Source: Vandiemenella viatica (lineage: Eukaryota > Arthropoda > Insecta > Orthoptera > Morabidae). Taken from it: 64,000 nucleotides of DNA. Below the pieces are notes generated by a model that was not told the origin of the DNA, ran no database searches, and was given only the letters and a program-made list of their open reading frames with translations. Position 1 is the first letter of the stretch. Each line of letters starts with the position of its first letter. The stretch covers positions 5,154,924-5,218,923 of the forward strand of contig JARYHS010008074.1 in assembly GCA_031002005.1 (NCBI GenBank), written 5' to 3'. Of this stretch, positions 11,769 through 23,944 are shown in pieces. Position numbers and translations under genes: made by a program.

Positions 11769-14706
11769 GGGGCACATGAAAGGAGAATCCCCGAATTTTG
11801 CAATGTTAAGCGACCAAGCGAAGAATAGCAATCAGGCGTACCCTGGACAACGTCAGAGAATGAATCAAAATGACCTGAGGCTAATCCTTTCACACCAGAA
11901 ACATTACTACCCAAGCCCTTTTCAGGGCCACAATTAACAATCATCTCTGTTAACATAGAAGGCATGTCACCAGCCAAGGACGAACTGCTACAAGACCTAT
12001 TATCAATACGGAAGTGCAATCTTTGTACGTCCAGATTCACGGAACAAAATGACATTGAAATTCTCACTTTAGAAATGACGAACTGTACCATTTCGTCTTT
12101 TAATAAACCACATGGTGCTGTATTCACTGTCAACAAACCACTTAATTTCCATAATAAAGACATACAGATCGTGATTGGTGATTTCAACAGTCATAGCAAT
12201 GTTTGGGGCTATGACCATGAAGATGAGAATGGGGCTGCAGTACAAGAATGGGCTGAAATAATTCACTTCTCTCTAATCCATGATGCAAAACTACCTGCAT
12301 CATTCAACAGTGGTCCATGGAGGAGTGGCTTCAACCCTGACCTCATATTCAGAAGTAGCAGTATTAGCCACCAGTGCGTTAAATCTGTCTGTTCCCCAAT
12401 ACCCAACTCACAGCATAGACCAATAATATGCCGTATTTAGAACACAGTACCTTTCCGTAGAAGATATAACTTCCAAAAACCAAATTGGTCTGAATTCTCA
12501 GAACTATTGGATTCCGAAGTTCCTTCAATAGAACCAACACCAGAATGCTATGACATCTTCATCACGGCTGTAAAGAGATGTTCCAGAATGTTTATCCCTC
12601 GTGGTTGTCGGACATCTTACATTCCCCGTCTCACATCAGATCAAGCTGCTCTACTTAAAGAATACAGCAATTTATTTACAGAAGATCCTTTTGGTGAAGC
12701 AACAGTGGAAGCAGGAAAAAAACTCATTTCCATTATTAAAGAAACAAAGCGGAATCAGTGGATTAAAACTGTTGAAGACTTAGATTTCTCAAGAGACAGC
12801 CATAAAGCATGGAGACTACTGAAGCATCTAAAAATTATCCAACTAAGACCAAAATTCATTATAATGTTGCTGCCAACCAAATAGCACACCAACTGCTATT
12901 AAATGGGAAAGCTAATCACAAGTCCAAAATGCCCAAATGTGGAAAAAAGGCCAAGTGGAGAATAATGATCTCACAATACCATTCAGCATGGAAGAATTGG
13001 ATAAGGCTATAAGAAATTGCAAAAATGGAAAATCAGTAGGTCTGGATGACATTAGGACAGAACAAATTAAGCACTTTGGTCTAACAACAATGAAGTGGAT
13101 GCTTCAGCTCTTTAAAAACTGCATGAGTAAATGTCAAGTTCCAAAGATATGGCGGAAGAGCAGAGTGATCGCCTTACTTAAACCTGGCAAAGAAGGAAAC
13201 AGTCCAAAGAATTTTAGACCTGTTGCACTTTTATGTCACCTCTACAAACTGCTTGAAAGAATGATCTTAAACCGGCTGTCGCCTCTAGTTGATCCTTTGA
13301 TTATTCCTTAACAAGCTAAATTCCCCCCGGATAAAAGTTTTACAGGCCAACTACTAAATATCACGCAGTTTATAGAAGATGGATTTGAAGCTCGTAAGGT
13401 AACAGGGGTGGTATTTGTTGATTTTTCAGCAGCGTATGACATGGTCAACCATCAGCTACTACTAGTCAAGTTCTACAATCTGACCAGGAATTTCAGTCTT
13501 AGTAAGTTCATTGCTACTCTTCTGCAGAACTGCAAACTCTTTCTTCCAAGGACAGCGTAGCCATTGGAGGTCACAGAACTTGTATATACCAATGATCAGC
13601 CTATACCACCCAAATGCAGGAGTTTCGTGTATGCTGATGATCTTGCTCTGGTCTCACAGAGCAAAGACTTTGAATCAGTGTAGAGCACCCTTACCAACGC
13701 ACTGGAAGATTTGTCAAGGTATTATAGCACGAACCAGCTTAAACCAAATCCTACGAAGACACAAGTATGTGCTTTTCATTTAAGGAATAAAGAAGCAAAT
13801 CGTAGGTTAAAGGTAACGTGGTCGGGGGTCGAACCAGAACACTGTGAGACTCCAAAATATCTAGGAGTGACCCTTGACAGATCACTTACATTCAGGAAAC
13901 ATTGCATGAACTCCAAGCTGAAAGTTTCCAGTAGGAACAATCTCATAAGAAAACTGGCTGGATCGCAGTGGGGCAGCCAACCTGAAACAATTCGAACTTC
14001 TGCCTTAGCACTATATTATTCGGCTGCAGAGTATGCCTGTCCTCTATGGCACAGTTCAACTCATGCCAAACAAGTAGACATTGCACTTAATGACACGTGC
14101 AGAATCTTAACAGGCTGCTTAAAATCAACTCCAGTCGAATGGCTCCACCGTCTCGCAGGAATAGCACCACCTTCTTTTCGAAGGGAAATAGCAGTGAACA
14201 AGGAAAGGACGAAAGTGAACCATGAAAAATCTCATCCACTATATGGGCATATTCCTCACAGGCAAAGACTGAAATTCAGAAAAAGTTTCCTAAAAATATC
14301 TCAGGAACTTGAAACGACAACTGAAGAAGCGAGGTTACAACTATGGGAAGCTAAGGCTCCCCTGCCGCATGGCTGGGGAAGAGTGTCTGAATCTTTGCCA
14401 ACTGGTTATGACAAGGGATGGTTGACGTGGAAGTCTTTGAATAGGCTGAGATCAGGAGTGGGCAGATGCAAAGTGAACTTGGCAAGATGGGGCTATGCTG
14501 AGATCAGTGATATCAAGTGCGACTGCGGTGAAGACCAGACTGCCCAGCACTTGCTCCAGTGTCGACTGTGTCCAGCATCCTGTTCAGCAGCTGAACTGTA
14601 TGAGGCTTCAGAAAATGCACTGGAAGTGGCCAGGTACTGGTCGATTATAATTTGATGATTGTGATTGTGTAACTGTATGTTTCTGATACAAAATAATAAT
14701 AATAAT
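11769..14706 (+). mobile_element. 5'-truncated LINE (jockey/I-like) inserted in the P element
   Basis: It is bounded by the duplication 'acaaagaaaat' (11758-11768 and 14707-14717) and ends in an AAT-repeat tail just before the right copy. Both are hallmarks of target-primed reverse transcription. No ORF1 is present, so it is 5'-truncated. Downstream, P-element sequence resumes without loss. Confidence 0.85.
11934..14655 (+). pseudogene. LINE ORF2: APE endonuclease, reverse transcriptase, C-terminal Cys/His motif
   Basis: The endonuclease opens at about 11934 (SVNIEGMSPAKDELL) and includes IQIVIGDFNSHSNVWGYD. An internal deletion removes part of its N-terminal half. A single TAG (12438-12440) interrupts an otherwise continuous frame to about 12884. 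After frameshifts the reverse transcriptase continues with GLDDIRTEQIK, FRPVALL, motif A FVDFSAAYDMVNH (about 13410) and motif C YADDLALVSQ (about 13630). The last frame (13711-14655) ends with a CDCG...QHLLQC motif typical of some insect LINEs. Non-functional. Confidence 0.75.
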
Positions 14707-15264
14707 ACAAAGAAAATTATTGATATATTTGTCAGACTGAGAATGTATCACGTTCCAAAAAATGCTCAATGAAAAACAGAAAATGTCAGTCAGACAGAAA
14801 TTAAACAAAACTGTGTTATTTTATAATTAATAAAAAAGTAATACAGTTACTTTCTTGTATTTACATCCCTTATATTCTCGTATGAATGATATGATTGTTA
14901 TTAATTTTGAAATTTTAATCTACAGATTAATGAGTGTATAAAATTAAAAAATAGAATTTAAAGTTGCATTAACATACAAGGTTATAATTTCAAACTTGCA
15001 TTCAAGCAGTATGTAACATGAAAAAAGTATTTTAATGTACGTATTTTGTTGGCTTTGGTAAAATTTGATTAACAAGGAGTATCATGCTTAGGTATACTAG
15101 AGCCATGTACTGAGAAGTCTTCAGAAGGGAAAGATCTTTACCAATGAACAAAAAAGATAGAAAAACCAACCCCTTCCTCTTATGGTTGCCTTCATACTGT
15201 AAGAGCTGTTCGGTCACGTTCTACATTTCAATGTTAGGTTCAGTCTTAGAATTGCACGGAATAT
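14707..15264 (+). mobile_element. P-element copy 1, 3' non-coding block
   Basis: This block starts with the right copy of the LINE target duplication and continues through the end of the transposase (a KTENVSQTEI-type segment) into AT-rich 3' sequence. It matches 60055-60620 closely. It stops at 'gaatat' (15259-15264), the left target duplication of the long-TIR element. Confidence 0.75.
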
Positions 15265-15900
15265 ACTAGTACAGGTTGGAGCATGACGGCCAGTACCCCG
15301 GATCAAATAAAGTAAAAAAAGTGTAACATCAAAGGATGCCGCCTCCCCTCCGTTCAACTGATAACTGATACCCCCCCCCCCCGACTAGCCTCAGTTCCCC
15401 CTCCTTGTAAACCGATGACCTACCGCTGACCTTAAAACCCCAGTTCCCCCTCCTTGTAGCCTGATACAATGCCTCTGACCTTGAATTCGAAACCCCTCGC
15501 CGGCAACCGGTTTGTAATCGATACGCCGCGCAAGAAACCGATTTGTAATGGATATCTTCACGCAGGTGTTCGGGCAACCAACCTGGCGTCATCTTGCAGT
15601 CATGCCTCGTCCAGTACTGTTGTTCTCGGCCGTTTATCAGCTCAACGCCTGTGACTCAAAGCGTTTGACGATAGGTTTATCGTCCAAATACGAATTTGAG
15701 CCAGTAGTAGTGCTCGAAAAAGTTGGGTACCACACCAAGGTTATACTAAGATATGAAGAATGGGTCGTGCTTACTCAAGTACTGGACGTTGTGTCAGATT
15801 TGTTCAACACAGCGAGTGACCAGGCAGAAATTCCACCTGCTATACGGTTGCCGGGGCGAAAACAGTATACTTCGCCCCAAATGCCGATCCTGCCAGCGGG
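15265..15900 (+). repeat. left terminal inverted repeat of the long-TIR element
   Basis: It matches the reverse complement of 25145-25876 through 'acaggttggagc(a/g)tgacgg', 'gtgtaacatcaaaggatg', a subterminal minisatellite and the start of a protein-coding frame. The match is lost near 'cctgccagcgg' (about 15890). The minisatellite (about 15345-15480; 'ccccctccttgta' units) is shorter than on the right side. Confidence 0.8.
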
Positions 15901-15925
15901 ACTGGGAATCGAACTTCCCTCATGA
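15602..15925 (+). pseudogene. unrecognised ~220-aa protein family, truncated copy 2 in the left TIR
   Basis: It starts at ATG 15602 (MPRPVLLFSAVYQLNACDSK) and follows the right-TIR copy to about residue 75. A small deletion then shifts it away, and the inverted repeat ends. The resulting frame closes at 15925. The frame is open upstream to 15548, but the conserved part begins at MPRPVLLF, which also fits the start used at 25457. Family function is unknown. Confidence 0.55.
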
Positions 15926-16633
15926 CAGTACCGCACATTAAAAACTAGCCCATCATACGTGATATTTAGGTCAGCATTTAAAACAATAACTCTGAAAGCA
16001 CGACGAATAACTCCAGCACTTGTGATTCTTGGGAAAACGGAAAGAAATCCTGACTGTAAAACTGTGCTGCATATCCTCGCCAACTATAGGTCCGAACGGT
16101 ACTGCTTACCCACCAGGCTCGGTATTCTATGATCTTCTTAGATTTCGACTTCCGACGCACGTTTCCGATGATAATAGCGTCGTCACTGTCTTCACGTCAT
16201 ATATAACTAACGTTCAAACTGTTAGAAATAAAAGTGTGTAAAATCTTTCGTAGCGATCTTAAGAGATATACAGCACGAATATAAATCCCTGTTTGGTAAA
16301 GTTTGATTGATGGAGGCGATATTACTCTAAACAACTTTGTTCAGAACTCACTTTGCCGACCTTGTGGTAAGGCATCGTCTCTATGCATTCAATATAACAA
16401 CTGCTTATTCACTCTTAGCCCATTGAGTCGGCTACTCATAATCCACACTATCTTCTATTTTCTAAACAGCCACTCACTCTTAGCGCGCGCAATTAAAAGT
16501 GAAGTACTTTAGGTTTCTGGTTGAAACCTTATCGAAGGAGATATATTGGAGATAGGGTGGCTAGTTCCTTCCTTCCTTATCTTACTTAATGGCACCTGCA
16601 GTTTAACGTAGAAAAATGAACCATGAATACTTC
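15926..16633. other. interior of the long-TIR element left of the LTR retrotransposon
   Basis: No recognised gene. A short minus-strand frame (16083-15920) reads GVIRRAFRVIVLNADL and may be a decayed coding remnant, but I cannot assign it. Confidence 0.35.
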
Positions 16634-16637
16634 ACAG

Positions 16638-17777
16638 TGTAGCGTATCACCAGGGGGGGGGGAGAATTATTAATTAATTCTTAATATTTTACGCTATATA
16701 GGATACTATAATTGAATGTCAAAATGTAAATTATTTCAAATGAGAATTGGATGATTCTGGGATTTGAAAACTGTCACAAAAAGACATTTTAATAAAGATT
16801 TTCACAATGGCATCTACAAATCTGAGCGTATTTACCATTACGTTAATAAACAAGAGGTTTTGCAATTTTCTAAGCAACGCTCAGACGTACAATGAGCCCT
16901 TTAAATGCAAGCAAACAAGTATAGTTGTACTTTAAAAATCTCACAATTATTCTAATACAAAGTATGTTACCAGTTATGATGATGGCAAACAAGTAATGAA
17001 TTTTAATAGGTTGGGACGCCACGAATGATTAACCTGCATTCGACAGTTACACAGTCTAGCTCAGTGGTTTATCAGATCAGAGCAAGGATCTTTATCTCAG
17101 ATGCGCTTACGGGTACAGTTTCACGGAAGTTGCAGGCTGAATGGCTTCGAAGAAACACATTACCGTTCCACGGCAGGTAGCGCTGAGCGTCGTAACTGGC
17201 CACGCCAGCAGTATGCGGCAAGTCGCAAGTCAGAAGTGCGCCTCAGATGGTCTCCAGGACACAAGTCAGCCCAGCACACATGGACCGCAAGTCACCAGTG
17301 ACTTGTCTGGGCTCCCAACTGGAGGGAAGTCAGGCAGGAAGTGTCTCGTCTTTTTCTGCCGCCACGGAGGTAAACTCTGACTCCGCCTCTTGTGGCTCGA
17401 AGACGACATAGAACATAAAATTCCCCGAATCTTAGTACTATGTTCCCTGTGATTGGCTGACCATCTGACGTCATGTGAATCTGTGCTTCTCTTGGCCACG
17501 TTAAGTTTCGGCAAACCTCGGGAGCCGATGTCTCCTTCGGGAGGAAGGAATTCTGTTTACCGGTTGCCCGACAGAAATCCCTAATCCTCTTACCATTCTG
17601 CCAACAAGGCGCCAGTCCGTCTGCCCTTCACTGAAGCGTAAAATCCTTGCCTCTCACCCTTTCAAGCGTATCTTTCGAACATACAGTGGACATCCCAAGA
17701 AATGGAAAAATATTCTATTCCTTTACTTTATATACAATAAAAAGTGATATGTAACGGGAGCTTAGCGAATCGTTACA
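16638..17777 (-). repeat. 3' LTR (left copy)
   Basis: It begins 'tgtagcgtatcacc' and ends 'cgttaca'. It is near-identical to 22096-23232, including a G-homopolymer near the left edge. Short frames inside it recur in both LTRs and are not genes. Confidence 0.9.
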
Positions 17778-17797
17778 TAATGCCCCACTGTTAATGA
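17778..17797 (-). promoter_or_regulatory. candidate polypurine tract of the LTR retrotransposon
   Basis: Read on the minus strand, 'acagtggggcatta' lies directly upstream of the 3' LTR start TGTAACG. It is short and impure, so the assignment rests mainly on position. Confidence 0.4.
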
Positions 17798-18539
17798 AAA
17801 TTATTATGACATAATAATTTTATTTTGAGTTTTGTGATTCTACTTTAGTTGAGACCAAAACATAATAACTTAGCACTTTAACAATTACCACAGTTTTTTA
17901 AATGAGATCCCAAAATCACCGCGATTCTCGATTTGTGAATTGAATTTTAATGGGCTTTCTTACATCTTTTGGCCGTCTTAGAATTCCTTTACCCATTGCA
18001 ACACATGAATTCAGATAGCCATCCCTCATACAAACATATATTAAACACAATAATAACATATACATGAGAATATAAATTACACATAGACCTATTTACATAA
18101 AGGCTTAAAAATTAAAAAAAACTTCTATGAAACCTTAATATCTACAATATACGCAGAACATTGTCAGAGAAACTGAAGTAAGTACGTGATTTACACAAAA
18201 TTTTAGGAAGCTAATTGATCCTATTTTAATAAAAATATATATATATATTTTTTTTAAACTAATTTTTCCCTTCAGGATTTTATAGTAAAAAAAAGTGCAT
18301 AGTAGCTATGAATGTAGAAACATGCCAAATCATATGATATTGTACACCAGCCGCCGGCAATTGGGGCTCTCGGCCTCTCTCCGCTAATGGGTCGTCTACC
18401 CGAGATAAGAATCTGGGTCTACCTTCCTGGGAGTAGCGGTTTCTTGTGTACCTGGCACATCTGTTGTTACTCATACACCTTAGGCGGCGTGGTAAACCTT
18501 GAGTCTTTTGCTATAATATGTTAACGGGTGGAATCAACT

Positions 18540-18860
18540 TTTTGTTCGCATCCGATATAGGATTCGCCCGTACCAGAACTTGTTGTCCGACCTCGAACCT
18601 TTGCGTATGTTTTTTTTTATTTTGTTGCCTTTTCCAACAAATATTCATGCGCCCTTTTTTATGTCTTTTCTTCCTCCTGAAGCAGGGTGTTTTATTACCT
18701 TTTCAGCAAGGAGTTTAGACCGCTTATCGAACTGTAAGTCGACCGGCCGGAATAACGTCGCGCAATTTACCGTAGTATTAAAATATTCTTCTATCTTCGG
18801 GATATGTTTTACCCAAGATGAGTGCTTTTGGCCTATGAGTGTCCTCATATACACGCTTTA
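18540..18860 (-). pseudogene. integrase C-terminal remnant of the LTR retrotransposon
   Basis: Minus-strand frames read HSSWVKHIPKIEEYFNTTV, then FRPVDLQFDKR. This is the end of a Ty3-type integrase core. A shifted frame then gives RFEVGQQVLVRANPISD, the SH3-like C-terminal fold that contacts DNA. It sits where the end of pol should be. Everything between gag and this point that would encode protease, RT and RNase H is absent, leaving only about 760 bp of unrecognised sequence (18861-19622). Confidence 0.65.
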
Positions 18861-19622
18861 CGCAAATTTTCCGGAATTGCACGTCTGGTAATGCACATTC
18901 CGTACTCACAACTGCGATCTGCAGTGGTTTTTGCACTGAATCAACGCTTCTTTCATTCTTCACGCTATCCTTTTATGGTAAACCCTTTTGCTGGTGAATA
19001 CACCATGAACATATGTTTCGTAATTCCTCTTTAATCTGCGCTTCAATATTTGCCTAAGTCATTTATTGTCTCCCCATCTACTGTGTGGAAATATGACCTT
19101 TACTTACACTTTAGCTAGGTTTTACTTTCACCTACCCTTTCCATTTTTATTACCTAGGCCTAGGCTTTTGTGTTACTCGGACGCAAATATAGCACAGTAA
19201 ATTTCTATAGTACTGTGTTTGTTTTCTTTACTTCTTCACAGTACAGGATTTTATACAAATCACCACGTTATCTTTATGCCTCTAAGTTTTATCAGAGCAA
19301 TTGTAACGTCAAAACATGTTTCCTATGTAAGCTGTTGGCGATTCCATTCATCGGCCTTCGCTTGTTAGCGGAAGCGTCCCGCTGTGGCAAGGGTGTCTAC
19401 CTGAGGGGATCTGGATTAGCGGTTTCCGAAAGCCTGACGGTGTTGTTGCAAACACGTCGATACATTCAAGGTATTCGCGTTTAACATTTTCAAACTCATC
19501 CACAGTGTTTATATGACACGAGCTTCTTGATCAGCCATTTATTTCCTTATTAAATAAATTTTGCTAACTACTTAATTCTGTATTTTACATTCCACACTTC
19601 AACCAAAATTGCCTTTCTAGTT

Positions 19623-21212
19623 TTATTGCGGGCTTGGCGTAGTGTGGACAGTTTCTCGGTGCGTGTCTACCCTTGCGTTCGAATGCGTTACTTGTTCACT
19701 CGAACCAATTTTGGTATTTCTTTTTGATTGCTTATTCACAGCATTATTCTGTACACGCGCCGTTTTATTTTCGAAACGATGGTGATTCTTGTTGCTCGAA
19801 TGCCCATGTTTCTTCGGATCTCTGTCCGGTTGATGGTCCCGGTAATTGTGTCGGTAATTATTCTTTATATACCATCGTTTATCCGTTACCTGACCTCTTT
19901 TGTTGAAATTATGACTTTGATCGACACTCACCGGATGATCCTGAATTTGATTTATGCCGATCCTATCCAAGTATCTCAAGGTTTCCAAGAATTGCTTTTG
20001 TGTGGTGATTGCGGGATGGCTCAGTCTAACCTGAATCTCTGCAGGGAAATGCTCAGTGAGGGCGGCATTTAGTTCTGTATCTGTCATGGGTCTGTCCAGA
20101 TATTCCGACAGAGATGATAACCTTGAAGCATAGACAAACATTGACTCGCCTTCACTTGCCTCAAACTTTCCCTGACAGATCCGAATTCGGGTTTGCCTCT
20201 GTTCGGTCGCCGTCCAGAATGCACTTAAAAAAGCATTCTTGAATTCTGGGTATGCAAAGTCAATTTTACAAAAGGACTTAAACCAAAGCTTCTCCTCTGG
20301 ACCAAGACATAAAAATGCTACACGAGTCTTTAGATTTTCCGGTGTGCCTTTGAGATCAAAGTAATTTTCTAATTCATCAATATATTCTTTTGGATTGATT
20401 CCCTTTCTCACTTCGAATTTTGGGAGTACCAATTCGTCTTGCGTGTACGTTCTGCCTTCAGGAATAATGGATAATGTTCTCTCATTTATACCGTTTCTAA
20501 CCATCGCTTCAGTTGCCTTACATTTTGAAATAATGTCAGCCTGGAAGGTATTTTGTATTTCGCGCACTTCCTGATAATTTTGATGCAGTAATTTCACTGA
20601 CTTATCAACTTCAACCATACTCTCAGCAACCGCGGAGAGCGTTTGATGTGTTTTATTACGAAAATCTGAAACCAGCTGTTCCGTATTTAAAATACTTGTC
20701 ATGTGTTTCGATTGAACTTCTTCCAACCTTTCACATCTCATATCTAATTGATTTGAGGTGCTCTGAATACCAGATATTTCCTTTCGAATTTTTATTTGAA
20801 AGTCATCAAATTTTACGTTTACCTCTTCGCGAAAATCAGAAAACTTAGTTTCCACTTGGTTACTTAAAGTATTCAGTTTCTCGAGCATATGTGCATTCTG
20901 CTTGTGTATTTCTGCTTGCTGAGCGTTAGTTTGTGTTTTAATTACTTCCAGGTGTTGTGCAATTAACTTTTGTACCATTTCAAGAGTTGGCCCTTGTAAG
21001 TTCTGGTCACCCGCAACGTTACGTGGATGTTCAGTCTCATTAATGCTTCTTTCAGGAACAACCAAATCGGTTTTATCATGTCCTGTACTATTATTTCGCC
21101 TTTCCAAATGTTCACGTTCGTTATTTGCACTGATTCTGGAATTAACAGTCGATTCAAGTACTCGCTTAGCTGTTGTCCGATTCTCTATCGTTTCCAACAT
21201 ATCAGGGCCCAT
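19623..21212 (-). CDS. Gag-like protein of the LTR retrotransposon (529 aa)
   Basis: A continuous frame from ATG 21212. Residues ~1-70 are polar. Residues ~75-240 form a long heptad-rich coiled coil (IKTQTNAQQAEIHKQN and following). Residues ~260-420 hold the retrotransposon Gag/capsid core, with LPKFEVRKGINPKEYIDELE, LGPEEKLWFKSF and FVYASRLSSLSEYL, close to the Ty3-type capsid signature. The tail is basic and Asn/His/Lys-rich, likely nucleic-acid binding, with no CCHC knuckle. It would assemble particles around element RNA. It is intact although pol is deleted, so it could still be translated if transcribed. Confidence 0.75.
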   Translation of the reverse strand: MGPDMLETIENRTTAKRVLESTVNSRISANNEREHLERRNNSTGHDKTDLVVPERSINETEHPRNVAGDQNLQGPTLEMVQKLIAQHLEVIKTQTNAQQAEIHKQNAHMLEKLNTLSNQVETKFSDFREEVNVKFDDFQIKIRKEISGIQSTSNQLDMRCERLEEVQSKHMTSILNTEQLVSDFRNKTHQTLSAVAESMVEVDKSVKLLHQNYQEVREIQNTFQADIISKCKATEAMVRNGINERTLSIIPEGRTYTQDELVLPKFEVRKGINPKEYIDELENYFDLKGTPENLKTRVAFLCLGPEEKLWFKSFCKIDFAYPEFKNAFLSAFWTATEQRQTRIRICQGKFEASEGESMFVYASRLSSLSEYLDRPMTDTELNAALTEHFPAEIQVRLSHPAITTQKQFLETLRYLDRIGINQIQDHPVSVDQSHNFNKRGQVTDKRWYIKNNYRHNYRDHQPDRDPKKHGHSSNKNHHRFENKTARVQNNAVNKQSKRNTKIGSSEQVTHSNARVDTHRETVHTTPSPQ

Positions 21213-21403
21213 AGCTTAACTTTAAAACAAAGCGAGATGTAGTTAATGCATTATTCAAGCCATAATCCATTTTTGTATACAGTACCCCGTTACAGTTACG
21301 CAACAAATAGCCAACGATCGCCAAGATCCGACTGGTACAAAATAATCTTTGACAGTATCAATTGAAATACCAGATATCAACAAAATTACAAGCAGCACAC
21401 AAA

Positions 21404-21640
21404 TTAAACGCACCATGATTTGACTGCTGTCCAGTTTCTCGATAAACTATTTAATCGGTTCTCAAGAAATTCTTTGTTCTCAGCCAATGACTTATCAAAT
21501 TTACTGCCCAAATCTGCGTGAGATTTCTGAAATTGTTCCATCATTATTTGGACTGGAGGTGTTAAATCCCCTTGATTTGCCATGTTATTGGTGTTAACCG
21601 CCATTTCAGTGCCTGTGTTTGTACGAATTTTCAATTGCAA
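21404..21640 (-). CDS. short leader ORF upstream of gag, possible
   Basis: The 78-codon frame includes KSHADLGSKFDKSLAENKEF, helical and similar in style to the Gag coiled coil. It ends 190 bp before gag. It may be a decayed duplicate of the gag N-terminus or untranslated leader. Weak. Confidence 0.25.
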   Translation of the reverse strand: MQLKIRTNTGTEMAVNTNNMANQGDLTPPVQIMMEQFQKSHADLGSKFDKSLAENKEFLENRLNSLSRNWTAVKSWCV

Positions 21641-22078
21641 TGATCTCTAAGTTTCTGAAATCGAACATCGACGCAATTTTAACACAAATGAAAAATTTCC
21701 GGTTTTCAAGAAAAATCGTACATATACCCCTCCAAAATTCAGCAAATGATGCACCACATATCAAACAAAATTTCAAAAGACAGACAGATCACAAAAATCA
21801 ATATCAACGCTGTAATGGATAAACATAGCAAGTGCATGCGGACAGAACCTTCGCACAAATTATACATCAAAATTAAGCACAAACATGAGCACATAAGAAC
21901 ACATAAATTTTCAAAAGAATACAAACACAAAATACATGTAATGAGTGCAACATCAAAATGAAGTTATGCACTATCTATTTTCTACAAGAATAATAAAGCT
22001 GCCAAAAGCCATATGCAACACTCCATGAAACTTATTCAAAATTCTGGGCTTCAATACCACGTTTTACTCGTGCCCCAA

Positions 22079-22093
22079 CGCTTGGGTTCGCCA
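22079..22093 (-). promoter_or_regulatory. primer-binding site of the LTR retrotransposon
   Basis: On the minus strand, two bases after the end of the 5' LTR, the sequence TGGCGAACCCAAGCG begins. TGG at this position is the complement of the tRNA CCA end and is standard for Ty3-type elements. I cannot name the primer tRNA. Confidence 0.6.
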
Positions 22094-22095
22094 AT

Positions 22096-23232
22096 TGTAG
22101 CGTATCACCAGGGGGGGGGGGAGAATTATTAATTAATTCTTAATATTTTACGCTATATAGGATACTATAATTGAATTAAAATGTAAATTATTCAAATGAG
22201 AATTGGATGATTCTGGGATTTGAAAACTGTCACAAAAAGACATTTTAATAAAGATTTTTACAATGGCATCTACAAATCTGAGCGTATTTACCATTACGTT
22301 AATAAACAAGAGGTTTTGCAATTTTCTAAGCAACGCTCAGACGTACAATGAGCCCTTTAAATGCAAGCAAACAAGTATAGTTGTACTTTAAAAATCTCAC
22401 AATTATTCTAATACAAAGTATGTTACCAGTTATGATGATAGCAAACAGTAATGAATTTTAATAGGTTGGGACGCCACGAATGATTAACCTGCATTCGACA
22501 GTTACACAGTCTAGCTCAGTGGTTTATCAGATCAGAGCAAGGATCTTTATCTCAGATGCGCTTACGGGTACAGTTTCACGGAAGTTGCAGGCTGAATGGC
22601 TTCGAAGAAACACATTACCGTTCCACGGCAGGTAGCGCTGAGCGTCGTAACTGGCCACGCCAGCAGTATGCGGCAAGTCGCAAGTCAGAAGTGCGCCTCA
22701 GATGGTCTCCAGGACACAAGTCAGCCCAGCACACATGGACCGCAAGTCACCAGTGACTTGTCTGGGCTCCCAACTGGAGGGAAGTCAGGCAGGAAGTGTC
22801 TCGTCTTTTTCTGCCGCCACGGAGGTAAACTCTGACTCCGCCTCTTGTGGCTCGAAGACGACATAGAACATAAAATTCCCCGAATCTTAGTACTATGTTC
22901 CCTGTGATTGGCTGACCATCTGACGTCATGTGAATCTGTGCTTCTCTTGGCCACGTTAAGTTTCGGCAAACCTCGGGAGCCGATGTCTCCTTCGGGAGGA
23001 AGGAATTCTGTTTACCGGTTGCCCGACAGAAATCCCTAATCCTCTTAACATTCTGCCAACAAGGCGCCAGTCCGTCTGCCCTTCACTGAAGCGTAAAATC
23101 CTTGCCTCTCACCCTTTCAAGCGTATCTTTCGAACATACCGTGGACATCCCAAGAAATGGAAAAATATTCTATTCCTTTACTTTATATACAATAAAAAGT
23201 GATATGTAACGGGAGCTTAGCGAATCGTTACA
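22096..23232 (-). repeat. 5' LTR (right copy)
   Basis: Direct repeat of 16638-17777 with TG...CA ends. The 'acag' target duplication follows at 23233-23236. This copy would hold the promoter for minus-strand transcription of gag. Confidence 0.9.
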
Positions 23233-23263
23233 ACAGCAAGCTGTGTCTGGTTACATCCCTATG

Positions 23264-23350
23264 AGTATCCGCCACCGATACGGAAATTCGATCCGGGGAC
23301 CTTTCAGTCTCCAGTCAGACGCTTTAACCTCTAAGTCGCTCTGGCGCTAA
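23264..23350 (-). repeat. tRNA-like sequence (SINE head or pseudo-tRNA)
   Basis: The minus strand reads 'gcgacttagaggttaaagcg' followed by 'ggatcgaattt', which resemble A and B boxes with near-tRNA spacing. The B box deviates from consensus and the acceptor stem is not paired, so it is probably a tRNA-derived SINE fragment. Confidence 0.35.
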
Positions 23351-23944
23351 AAGATCTGTAATTACGCGAGATGCTTTTATAGTAACAGAAAGTAAATGCC
23401 ATATGGGTTAAGAACTATCGAGGAATAAAATGGAGACATTAAAATGAAATCCCCAATATGTAGCTAGTCATAAAAATTCGTCAGAAAGTTTCACCTATCT
23501 ATATGATGACTGTTAGGAAAGTTGCACTGTCCTTAAATATATTTTGTACCCTAGAACTACGAGACATGAAAGTGAATTTCACTAACTCATTGAAAACACA
23601 TACAGTGTAGTCCAGGTTGGCGTTGTTATCATAAAGTACTGAGCCAAGAAAAACTAAAAGGAATCCAAAGCATGGACTCTTTATATCGTTCTTCATTAAT
23701 TTATGGGGATATTATATATTCTTCACTACTTCTAACGAAGTGTGCCTTTATAAAAGGAACCACCGCGGCATTTCCATAGAGTGGTTTCGGAAAATATGAA
23801 TAGTCCAGAAATGAACACAGGACCTCCCGAAGACCTAACTAAGACTTCATTGCTCACCCACCAAGTTCAAATGGTTGTAATTTGTATGTGGAATATTGAT
23901 TAACATATGCAGAGAAAGGCCAGAAAGAAGGGAGTTAAAAAATA

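Larger units (their letters stand above)
16638..23232 (-). mobile_element. Ty3-type LTR retrotransposon, pol-deleted, minus orientation
   Basis: Two ~1.14-kb direct repeats with TG...CA ends enclose 4.3 kb and are flanked by the 4-bp duplication 'acag' (16634-16637 and 23233-23236). Read on the minus strand, a primer-binding site follows the 5' LTR, then gag, then a fragment of integrase, then a purine-rich tract before the 3' LTR. Protease, reverse transcriptase and RNase H are missing, so the copy cannot mobilise itself. The LTRs differ only at scattered sites and small indels, indicating a fairly recent insertion. No env-like gene is seen. Confidence 0.85.

Noticed and set aside
17101..17514. 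Short frames repeated at 17101-17514 and 22556-22969
   Set aside because: They lie in the two LTRs and are identical because the LTRs are; no domain is seen.
23264..23350. Functional tRNA gene on the minus strand
   Set aside because: The B box is off-consensus and no paired acceptor stem or clear anticodon loop is visible; SINE or pseudo-tRNA is likelier.
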